Shown one piece after another: positions 24,487 to 33,123 of a stretch of 64,000 nt of DNA. This DNA is from Panaeolus papilionaceus (Eukaryota > Basidiomycota > Agaricomycetes > Agaricales). Both the position numbers and the translations under genes were made by a program. The stretch spans positions 806,001 through 870,000 of the forward strand of contig JADNRZ010000017.1 of the NCBI GenBank assembly GCA_015501605.1. Reading direction: 5' to 3'. The first letter of the stretch is position 1. Every line of letters starts with the position of its first letter. Under the pieces are notes generated by a model that saw nothing but the letters and a program-made list of their open reading frames with translations, searched no databases and had not been told where the DNA came from.

Positions 24487-24922
24487 TTGTGACACGGAGA
24501 CCCCAGTACCGTTTACAACTAGTACTGCTAGTGTTGTCTTCCCTTTTCTCGACAAGTCCTGGTTCGATTAGTCATAGAATGAGGTGGACCTGCTCCTATT
24601 GGAAATGCTTGCTGTGTGAACCTAACATCCAGTGTTCTTCTGGTAGAATACTAGTACAACCCTTTTCATTTTGGCGCCAGCTCTGAACAATGGTTCGGAC
24701 TCCATGGATTTGACCCGGGGGCGCAGATTCAAGTTCCTCTAATCCAAAAATACTTAGCTTGCTTTGACGGCCTTGTGCCTGAAACACGCGGGAATATTGT
24801 CCTTGAACTTGAGGCCTTGAGGGTCCAAAGGCGGGAGGTGGCTGTGCTTCCAACAATCTTGCTTTCAACCAACTCGTCTTGACACCTTCAGAAATTAGCG
24901 CCTCACACCCTTTCGACTCAAC
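24487..24922. other. Intergenic, promoter of F-box copy 6
   Basis: 436 bases between two same-strand F-box genes. No gene seen. Confidence 0.5.
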
Positions 24923-26602
24923 ATGACTACTCAAGATCTGCCTGTAGAAATATGGCTTGAAATTATGACATATCTCTCTCCCGATGAACGACGCAAAACA
25001 TTAGGACTCAACAGAACGCTGTTCGATGCCATCTTCGACGAGATTTATAGGGAAATAACACTACTACCTGGCGACAAATCCAGGAAGAAAATCCTTAACC
25101 AAATACAGTGCGAAAGCATCTCTTGACATGTTTTTCTAGAGGCCTCATAACTAACTAGACATGAGAGCATATCGCGGAGGGTTCGAACCCTCGTGATCAA
25201 TACTGCATTTTTGAAGCCCATAAACTTGAAGTCTCTTGAAGAATCCGAAGCTGCTCCGACCTGGGTATACAGGAATTTGCTAAAGCCTTTCAAGAACTTG
25301 AAGCATGGACTCCGAGAAGCAGAGCTCTCTGATGAGCTAGACATCTTGAGCACCGCTGCAAAGAGGGGTCTACCGTCTTGCGCAAACCTTGTAGAAGTCG
25401 AGATCACCACCACTTATAACGATACAGAGCTCAGCAGTGAATTCTTAGACTTCTGCAAGATTTTCTGGTCGAAGAACACATTTGGATATAACTTGACGAA
25501 GCTCACTATCACGGAAACCTTCACCTACTTTCCACAGGTTCTGACAGCGATTGTTGCGAACGCTCATAAACTAGAAAGCCTACGAGAGGTGCATTTGAAG
25601 TTTGCAGAAACATATCTCGGTTTTCGAGATAAAGCCCACAGACGATTAAAGAAGATTATCCAACAATTTATCGAAAAATGTAAACCAAGAGGAACGAAAT
25701 TTACGTTCAGTGTAGAGGCAGAAGTCTACCACGACCGGATTCGCACAACTGTGCCTCCCCTCCCATATCTGAATGACATATTTCTGTCAATCGATATTTA
25801 CGACGTGTTGGACCACGACAACTTCACCGTTCTTTGCGAGTTTATCAACAAGCAGGCCTCGTCCGTCACAAAGCTCGTCATTCATGGCCCTTCACAGATG
25901 GAACGCACGATAGATCACTTTGGCGAAGGTTCATGCGCACGTTATGTCCTTCAGCCTGGCCCAGATCGTTTCCACACACTCCGTCTTCCCTGCTTGACCG
26001 AGCTACACATAAATCTTCCCCCGTTCCCAGTTAGTCATGGACTTGAGCCTGCACTCACTGCAAACACCCCATTTTTCTCTTCCTTATCAGATGTAGCTCC
26101 AGCGCTCAAGGTACTCTGTCTTCAAACCAGAAATCATATTGACACAAGCGGTTTTACTTCTGCCTTGGTCGACGGTCTACCCAAGTCGCTAGAAAGCCTC
26201 GAGCTATCGTGTCCCGCGCTGGATGCCACCCTCTTTGATTCTTTATCTTCAAAAATACCGTCCCTGCGTAGTTTGACGATCCACGCAAATATACCGTTCA
26301 TAGGAAATCATGTCTCAAAGGATGTCGTAGGTTTTCAGCAGCTCTCTAATAAAAAAAATGTGGGCTGACCAATTATCTTTGTGTCTTTATTTTTACAGCT
26401 CATCTTTCGCGGGGAGATGCAACTACGAACATACTCGTCATGGGGCCTTGAAACTCTTCGAATCACCCAGAAGTGTTGGATTTCGCGTGGCGAAGGAGTG
26501 CATCCTGATGTTTCAACGATGGCTATTGTTGCAGCCTGCTTCCCAGAAAATGAGGTGCGCATGGATACACGAAATGATTGTGATTGTAGATCCCCTACAT
26601 AA
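24923..26602 (+). CDS. F-box protein, CxC-tail family, copy 6
   Basis: Three exons, 24923..25107 (185 nt), 25159..26326 and 26399..26602, 518 aa. The F-box reads MTTQDLPVEIWLEIMTYLSP, then RKTLGLNRTLFDAIFDEIYR. Exon 2 opens HESISRRVRTLVINTA and is leucine-rich throughout. Exon 3 carries YSSWGLETLRITQKC, MAIVAACFP and the tail MDTRNDCDCRSPT. Phases 2 and 0 are as in the sisters. The stop lies 32 bases from the stop of the convergent, broken MFS copy A. Predicted SCF adaptor, target unknown. Confidence 0.9.
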
Positions 26603-26634
26603 ATACACTGGGTGAATGCATAAGTTCTTAGGCG

Positions 26635-27034
26635 TTATGTCGTCCCATATGACGGGCCAGTTGCTTGAGCATTCCCTGGCCCATTGCCTAGCAGAGGTTC
26701 CGACTCCTCTAAATCCTCTCCAACGACTCCCTGTGCAGGAGCCTCTGGTATACGTATCAGAGTGACGAATAGAAGCGCCAGCGCAAGGGAGCTCGCGCAT
26801 ACAAAGAAGATCGTGCGGGGGTATGATGCGACAGTGTTTGCGTAAATAAAGCCATAAAAGAATGGTCCAAAGAATTGAGAACTATTGACAATTGTGAGCG
26901 ACTGATGTGCAGCTTGAGATGATTTGTGGGACCAACCCTATGGCAGATACAACACCCAAGCCGCCAAATAACCGCCCAACCTCTGTTCCGCCCTGTCGTG
27001 TATATAGCGCCAGGGCAATACTCTGCATAGCCGG
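26635..27034 (-). pseudogene. MFS transporter copy A, 3' part, cut off by an LTR element
   Basis: This is the end of the gene whose 5' part lies at 31104..32926. It holds the last 98 nt of exon 9 (26937..27034, AMQSIALALYTRQGGTEVGR) and exon 10 (26635..26881). They encode the last transmembrane helices (FFGPFFYGFIYANTVASYP, FFVCASSLALALLFVTLI) and the tail ESEPLLGNGPGNAQATGPSY. No stop or frameshift is visible inside this part; the damage is the insertion at 27035. Bases 27031-27034 (CCGG) are the target-site copy. Confidence 0.85.
27031..27034. repeat. Target-site duplication, left copy
   Basis: CCGG immediately before the left LTR; the same four bases follow the right LTR at 31100-31103. 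A 4-6 bp duplication is normal for LTR-element integrases. Confidence 0.8.
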
Positions 27035-27592
27035 TGATGAGCTCCGAACCCACATCCCTCCGAATTCCGCATTTTCGGCATTTTTACCATGCACCGTTTA
27101 TCCTTCATTCCCCGACTGCACGGTACCTCCCTCATTCGATTATTTTGTTTATTTTTAGTTCTATTTTCGATTCCTTGAAACGCTTCGGCGCTAATTTCCT
27201 TAAATCCTTTCATTTTCTTATTGTTTTCATTCGTATTTCCATTTTAGTTTACCTTCGTAGTACCACTGCACCTCATGTACTTTATTTACTGTACACTATT
27301 TCCACCACCAGAATAGACAAGTTTTCCCCTCAGTTTCGCTCCAGTTCGTCGCCTTCGTCCCTCGTCGTCTTCGTAATTCGCATTTCGTGTCGTTTTCGTT
27401 CGTATTTCGTCGTTCTGCGTGCATTCGGCACCACCCTTCCTCTCGTTTTCCCACATTTTCCCTTAGCACTCGCAGACCCCACGACCTTGCAACGTCGCGC
27501 TTACTCACCCATCATCACACTATCCTCATCCTCACATCATCTCACACATTATATTATATTTCATATCTAGACTTACCGTAACGCGCACATCA
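27035..27592 (+). repeat. Left LTR, 558 bp
   Basis: Starts TGATGAGCTCC and ends GCGCACATCA. It matches the right LTR in length and in every reading frame compared. T-rich with repeated TTCGTCGTC-like motifs. The open frames inside it (for example 27034..27570) occur identically in the other LTR and are not genes. Confidence 0.93.
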
Positions 27593-27596
27593 AATT

Positions 27597-27613
27597 TGGA
27601 GCCCACCGCGAGG
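27597..27613 (+). other. Probable tRNA primer-binding site
   Basis: TGGAGCCCACCGCGAGG starts four bases after the LTR end. The leading TGG would pair with the CCA of a tRNA 3' end. I cannot name the tRNA without a search. Confidence 0.6.
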
Positions 27614-27720
27614 GGTCTGTCTGAAGCGCTCCACATTCATTAGCATAATAATCTCGTAACTCGTTATCACGCCGATCCGTTATTCGCTCCACAGCACCAC
27701 CGTCACCTTCGTTATTCATC

Positions 27721-29940
27721 ATGTCCATCATCGTTCCTTTACCAACTCGAGGATCCAAGAACGCCCCCGTTTTCACTGACGCGCATACCCGAGAAATTCA
27801 CCGCTATTTCGAGACCGTCGAGTTCTTACTCAAGCAAGCACAGATCACCAGCGCACGTGAATGGATCGACACAATCGTGTTCTACGCAGACTTCGAGACC
27901 TCCGATTTCTGGCAGTCGCTCCCTCCGTTCTCAGCTCAGCCTCCCAATTACACAGCTTTCAAGGACACCGTTCTCGCGCTCTACCCCGAAGCCGATTCAA
28001 CTCACGACAAGTTCACGATCGCCGACCTCCAGCAGCTAATTTTCGACACTCATCACACCAGAATTCATGACATCAACTCTTTAGGACAGTACTATCGTCG
28101 TTTCCTTCACATTTCCAACTTCCTTGTTTCGAAATCTCGCCTCTCAGACATCGATACTCATCGCCTCTTCGTTACCGGCTTTCCAGACCAGCTCCAGGAG
28201 AAGATACTGGCTCGTTTACAGGTGAAATTCCCCGATTCTCATCACGACGATCCATGGCCCGTTGATCATGTTTACGACGCGGCTTGTTTCATTCTTCGAT
28301 GTTCAGCCAACTCCGTTCCTTCGTCATCAGCATCGCCAGCGTTACCTCATCATCCTCGTCCCGTTCCCTCATCTCAGCCTTTGTCTTCATTGGGAATCGT
28401 CCCACTGAATGATATCACGGCCCAGTTCTCAGCGCTCACCCAGGAACTCACGAAATCGATTCACGAGATCATCCAGCAGTCACGGCATCAGGTCCATTCG
28501 AGATCAGCACCCAGTTCACGCAGATCATGTCATTTTTGCGGCAGCTTCAGCCACTTTATCGGAAAATGCTACACAGTCATCGATTACATTCGAAACGGAA
28601 AGTGTCAGCGCAACCACTATGGTAAAGTCGTCCTTCCATCTGGTGCCTTCGTCCCTTCGAGCATCCCTGGTACAATCCTCAAGGAGAAATTCGACGAGTA
28701 TCATCGCCTCAATCCGAATCAGGTCGCCGCTCCGCAATTCGTTCATGCTATCATTCCAGGTCCCTGTCGTTCGTCGCCCCCATCCAACGAGTCGCTTTCG
28801 ATCGATGCTCGTATTGCTACGTTAGAAGCTGAATTGGCTACGCTCAGAGCCACTCAGACATCGTCTCACAAGCCCCAGGTCGTTCCTTCATCACCTCCTT
28901 CGCCTTCGTCGTCGTTTTCCACTCCAGCGCACCCATTACACTCGAATTCGGACTCAATTTCGTCGCTCACAACTTCGCCGCCCTCTCACATCGTCTCAAC
29001 GTCGAACCACGGCTCATTTCATTCGTCTCAGGACATCACGACGTCCCAGGGCGTTCCAGCATCCAGCCACACTCCTGTCGTTGCAGCGCTCAGTCTCCAA
29101 CAGCCAGATCATAAGCCAATCGTCGCCACAGCATCCGATCCCGATCTGGTTTCCTCAGCGTCACTCAGTACAGCTCCGTCAACCGAAAATCAGCATGTAC
29201 ATTGTAAAGTAGATCCCCCACACGTCACCACTGCTTCGTTGTCATCGCTCCCTTTCGCTGCCCCGTTCCCATCGAGTTTTATCAATTCTAATTCGTCTGT
29301 TGATCGTCCTGCTTCGTTACCACCCCCAGAACTTCATTTACCATTTTATAGTTTCATTCAGTCATCTCATATTTCGTCGTTTTCGCCTTTCGTTGTTTTA
29401 CAGTTACTATTCGTTCTGAGTAGTATTCATACTTCGTTCTCACATATCTTCAATTTTCTTGCTTTTATTTTCGTTTTCCTATCATTTTATATTCAATTCA
29501 TATTCACTTTTTGTTCACAATTATTCGTCTTCATCGCCTCTTTTATCGTTGTATTCGTTTCCGTTTTGATATTGCGCTCACTTTTACAGGAATTTCATCG
29601 TCTTCCGCTTCCTCAACATCAACATTCGTTCCCATATTCGCTTCTTGACCGATTTCGAACGCTTTTCCATAGGGTTTCATCGCCACCTGCTCCTATTCAC
29701 CATCGTCCAGATCAACCATCGCACAGCAACGTTGTTTTGATTCGAAACAAGCGCCCGGCCAGCTCCAATATCGATCCAGCAAAGCAGGTCATCATCACGA
29801 AGTCAAAGGGTTTCATTCATTCTCACCGTATTTCGTCGCATCGTCCCAGCACCAGCATCGCAATTCGGCCGCCAGCGGGTTCAGTACCAACGAAACCACG
29901 CCCCCACGTTCGAAATAGACGATTTTCGCGACACATATGA
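27721..29940 (+). CDS. Retrotransposon Gag protein with C-terminal hydrophobic region
   Basis: 739 aa from ATG 27721 (MSIIVPLPTRGSKNAPVFTD). Residues about 10-200 form a helical capsid-like region of the retrotransposon Gag type (REIHRYFETVEFLLKQAQIT, YYRRFLHISNFLVSK, PDQLQEKILARL). A zinc knuckle follows at Cys270-x2-Cys273-x4-His278-x4-Cys283, which would bind RNA for packaging. A Ser/Pro/His-rich linker comes next. At about residues 548-623 there is a strongly hydrophobic stretch (FIFVFLSFYIQFIFTF, FVFIASFIVVFVSVLIL) that would span a membrane two or three times if translated. The tail is basic. No pol domains follow the stop. The hydrophobic part is odd for Gag and may be only a by-product of T-rich sequence. 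Confidence 0.85.
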   Translation: MSIIVPLPTRGSKNAPVFTDAHTREIHRYFETVEFLLKQAQITSAREWIDTIVFYADFETSDFWQSLPPFSAQPPNYTAFKDTVLALYPEADSTHDKFTIADLQQLIFDTHHTRIHDINSLGQYYRRFLHISNFLVSKSRLSDIDTHRLFVTGFPDQLQEKILARLQVKFPDSHHDDPWPVDHVYDAACFILRCSANSVPSSSASPALPHHPRPVPSSQPLSSLGIVPLNDITAQFSALTQELTKSIHEIIQQSRHQVHSRSAPSSRRSCHFCGSFSHFIGKCYTVIDYIRNGKCQRNHYGKVVLPSGAFVPSSIPGTILKEKFDEYHRLNPNQVAAPQFVHAIIPGPCRSSPPSNESLSIDARIATLEAELATLRATQTSSHKPQVVPSSPPSPSSSFSTPAHPLHSNSDSISSLTTSPPSHIVSTSNHGSFHSSQDITTSQGVPASSHTPVVAALSLQQPDHKPIVATASDPDLVSSASLSTAPSTENQHVHCKVDPPHVTTASLSSLPFAAPFPSSFINSNSSVDRPASLPPPELHLPFYSFIQSSHISSFSPFVVLQLLFVLSSIHTSFSHIFNFLAFIFVFLSFYIQFIFTFCSQLFVFIASFIVVFVSVLILRSLLQEFHRLPLPQHQHSFPYSLLDRFRTLFHRVSSPPAPIHHRPDQPSHSNVVLIRNKRPASSNIDPAKQVIITKSKGFIHSHRISSHRPSTSIAIRPPAGSVPTKPRPHVRNRRFSRHI

Positions 29941-30002
29941 AGGTTTAGGAGCATCGGTTCAAGAGGAATTCGAGGAGTAGTGACCGAGGACGGTCAGAAT
30001 TT

Positions 30003-30018
30003 CAGCAAGAGGGGAATA
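30003..30018 (+). repeat. Internal copy of the polypurine-tract motif
   Basis: CAGCAAGAGGGGAATA, identical over 16 bases to the sequence abutting the right LTR 523 bases downstream. It could act as a second plus-strand primer or mark an internal duplication. Confidence 0.6.
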
Positions 30019-30525
30019 CATGGTTGAGTCCCCTATTTTTCGATTTTATTTCATTATTTTTCGCATTTTTCGGGTTCATTTTACCTTCGTCGTGTTTCTG
30101 ACCCCCCTTTCGTCATTCGTTTCCCATTATTATCGCGATTCGTTTCAGCGCATCGTTAGCCCAGTGATGATTTACTGAGGGCTTCCTATTTTCTTACTGC
30201 TTTCTTCATTTTATTAAGCAGATTCGAGGTCCATTTCATTCGTGTATTATTCGTATTTCGTCTATTTTATTGTGTTATCATTCGTTCGCATCATATTTAC
30301 CATCTTCATCACATATCCGGTGCCATTTCATTCTATTTTCGTTCATTACTTCGTTTTTCGTTACCCATCAGTGCTCTATTTCATCACTTCATCATTTTAT
30401 TCAGTTTGTAGTATATTCTCTTCACCTGTTCTCGTCGTCTTCGTTCACCTTCATCCCCGTTCCGCTTCCGTTTCGCATTTCAGGTAGCTTCGAGGTCCTC
30501 AGGTGACTGGGGACAGTCACAGTCT

Positions 30526-30541
30526 CAGCAAGAGGGGAATA
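30526..30541 (+). other. Polypurine tract for plus-strand priming
   Basis: CAGCAAGAGGGGAATA directly abuts the right LTR start (TGATGAG). The purine run AAGAGGGGAATA is the expected primer left by RNase H. Confidence 0.75.
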
Positions 30542-31099
30542 TGATGAGCTCCGAACCCACATCCCTCCGAATTCCGCATTTTCGGCATTTTTACCATGCA
30601 CCGTTTATCCTTCATTCCCCGACTGCACGGTACCTCCCTCATTCGATTATTTTGTTTATTTTTAGTTCTATTTTCGATTCCTTGAAACGCTTCGGCGCTA
30701 ATTTCCTTAAATCCTTTCATTTTCTTATTGTTTTCATTCGTATTTCCATTTTAGTTTACCTTCGTAGTACCACTGCACCTCATGTACTTTATTTACTGTA
30801 CACTATTTCCACCACCAGAATAGACAAGTTTTCCCCTCAGTTTCGCTCCAGTTCGTCGCCTTCGTCCCTCGTCGTCTTCGTAATTCGCATTTCGTGTCGT
30901 TTTCGTTCGTATTTCGTCGTTCTGCGTGCATTCGGCACCACCCTTCCTCTCGTTTTCCCACATTTTCCCTTAGCACTCGCAGACCCCACGACCTTGCAAC
31001 GTCGCGCTTACTCACCCATCATCACACTATCCTCATCCTCACATCATCTCACACATTATATTATATTTCATATCTAGACTTACCGTAACGCGCACATCA
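30542..31099 (+). repeat. Right LTR, 558 bp
   Basis: Same ends and length as the left LTR, with identical translations in three overlapping frames. Followed by CCGG (31100-31103), the second target-site copy. Confidence 0.93.
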
Positions 31100-31103
31100 C
31101 CGG
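31100..31103. repeat. Target-site duplication, right copy
   Basis: CCGG, matching 27031-27034 across the element. Confidence 0.8.
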
Positions 31104-32926
31104 ACTAATGCCTAATCCGAAGGAGCCAACCATGCCCATCAGAGTAAAGACCAAAGCGCTCGTAAATGTCCCAATGGAGCAGTATACGATGATACTGAGC
31201 ACTAATGAGGCCTTCACAATATTGAGATCGAATGTGAATGAGTAAACCTCTTTTTTGATTGTTGTGGGAGGGTCCGTCGAGGTGTCAAGGGTTTCAACGA
31301 TCACAGGACGAGGCTTGAAGCTTTTAGTTATGACTGTTGACGAGAAACATAATGGATGAGATATGTGCGTTGAATATCACCGAAAAACGTACTTGGAAAT
31401 ATGAGCGTGAGGAAGATGCCACTCGTCAAGCCTACCAGGCCGATAAAATACCCTTGCTACACCCCATGTCAGTCATTAGCCGTAAGTGAGCAAGACGGCA
31501 GGCAAACACACTTCGACCGAACTCCAGTGGAAAGTAGCTGCGGCGTATAACAATTTGAAAGGATGACAGCCCTAAATGTACAATCAGGTTCTCGTCTCAA
31601 AAGTGTTGCAGGGATTGAAATAGGTACCATTATTGCGACAGTGCTCCCATAGCCAAGTGCCATTAAGGTTAAGCTCCAGTCCCGCTTTTTCTTCTTCAAT
31701 GGGTTTCTGCTGTCTTCTCGGTACGGCAGGAAAACCGTAAGTGGCCTCAGGAATGGGAAGATGCGATGAACATTGAAGGAGATTCCACCCATGTTGCGTT
31801 GATCTGCTCCTTCCAACGATGAGGTATGCAATTCTTGAAAATATTTCGCCTTGGACTCTTGTCTTCGTTCTTTGGAAACAGATTCAGGTAAAATCAAGAA
31901 GGCCCACAGGGCGAGCAGTACATGAAGAGCAGCTGTAAAATAGAAAACTGATAGAGTATTGTGAGTGGCCGCAATAATAACACTTCCAATTGTTGGTCCG
32001 AGGGCGATCCCAACCAGCAGGAGCCCCACAGTCAGAGAGAAAAACCGAGATCTAGATGCATAATGAATTTAAAATCACCTCACGAAGAATAATGTATTGG
32101 GCCTACCGGCTGCTCTCGTCTGTTACATCTGCCATGTAGGACTGTAGTGAAGCTTCGCCTGCAGCCATTCCTTTTGGAGAAATACAATTAAACCCAATTT
32201 TATTTACATGAATTCAAGAACTCACCTCCTAGCAATCCCTCGACAACAGATGCTACAAGCAGAAACCATGATCCGCCAGGGAGAATTTTATAAAATCGCA
32301 CAACGGATATGAAGACAATGTCAGCCACAAGAGCACCTGTCAACGAGAGACCCATGACGCGTGTGCGGCCATGCCGGTCTGAGAACTGCATCCAAAACAT
32401 TATAAGTGCAGCCTAAAAATGCGAAGAGAGGACTCACTGAGCCCCAGAATCCAGTTGTCAGGCAGGTCAGGACACCCATCGTGGTTGTAATTGCTGTACA
32501 TAGATCTCAGAGTCTCTACAAAAACAGACAAGGCTAGACGCACCTGTAGCGAGCTTCGCTGCGGCAGCCTGAACGGCGGGATCCGATGCACAATCTGGAA
32601 GCCTCTCATCAGCAGTATCTGCGAATGCTGCATTAAACGGGCCAGAAATCAAGTCTATCGTGGCTAATTTCTGTTCCCGACATGCAGCAATTGTATATAT
32701 TTCTACACGTGGTGCAATCGTCGCAGAATAGGCGATAGTTAGAAGGGGCGCTGTGACCAATAGCCTGTTCAAGAGTCAAAACGCGTGGTATGAGCAAAAA
32801 ATGCAAGCCTAAAACAAAACCGAAAACTCACCACCAAGGTGATGGTCGTCTCCACCAAGGCAGTTTCTCTTGCCTGTCCTCGATGTGCCTACTTTCGACC
32901 TCAGCTTGGTTTTCAACCACTATCAT
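31104..32926 (-). pseudogene. MFS transporter copy A, 5' part, split by an LTR element
   Basis: Exons 32832..32926, 32544..32764, 32438..32493, 32226..32385, 32107..32170, 31628..32051, 31512..31571, 31393..31456 and 31104..31333. Start ATG 32926 (MIVVENQAEVESRHIEDRQE). Family marks: LPWWRRPSPWW before helix 1, a DPAVQAAAAKL loop, MFS motif A as FSDRHGRTRVM, a GxxxGP-rich helix (VGIALGPTIGS), and LPESVSKERRQ at the end of helix 6. All phases agree and no stop is seen. Counting one target-site copy, exon 9 adds up to 230 + 98 = 328 nt, exactly as in intact copy C. The gene would encode about 572 aa but is interrupted. MFS proteins move small solutes by proton coupling or facilitated diffusion; the substrate is unknown. 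Confidence 0.88.
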
Positions 32927-33015
32927 GGCCACGCCGTCGACCTTATCTCTCTCGTGGAGTGTCAGGATAAGATGGTGACGGGAAGAAATCCCCAATCAAT
33001 CAGGTGATTATAGGC

Positions 33016-33028
33016 CATATGATATAAA
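33016..33028 (-). promoter_or_regulatory. TATA-like element upstream of MFS copy A
   Basis: Reads TTTATATCATATG on the minus strand, about 95 bases before the start at 32926. It corresponds in place to the TATA boxes of copies B and C. Confidence 0.4.
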
Positions 33029-33123
33029 ACCGACGATGCTGCGTTAATGTTGTGGGAGATATGTTGAACCTCGGGCTCAGTACTGCGAGAATACAGTCAG
33101 AGTGAATTCAAGAGTTGCTTTCA

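Larger units (their letters stand above)
27035..31099 (+). mobile_element. Non-autonomous LTR retrotransposon carrying only gag
   Basis: 4,065 bp, built as LTR (558 bp), 2,949-bp interior, LTR (558 bp). The LTRs begin TGATG and end CATCA, and are flanked by a CCGG target duplication. A primer-binding-site-like sequence follows the left LTR and a polypurine tract precedes the right one. The only long reading frame is a 739-aa Gag with a zinc knuckle. There is no protease, reverse transcriptase, RNase H or integrase, so movement must rely on enzymes of another element. Such gag-only elements resemble the TR-GAG type described in plants. It interrupts exon 9 of MFS copy A in the opposite orientation. 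The equal LTR length and identical translations across both LTRs point to a recent insertion. Confidence 0.9.

Noticed and set aside
25176..25200. GGTTCGAACC, a tRNA B-box look-alike
   Set aside because: It sits inside exon 2 of F-box copy 6 as coding sequence (RRVRTLV). No A box or cloverleaf can be formed around it.
27034..27570. 178-codon open frame in the left LTR (repeated at 30541..31077)
   Set aside because: It lies wholly within each LTR, is identical in both, and reflects T-rich LTR sequence. No domain is present.
30242..30506. Possible env- or pol-like frames after gag
   Set aside because: Short, T-rich and without any catalytic motif; the region between the Gag stop and the right LTR appears non-coding.
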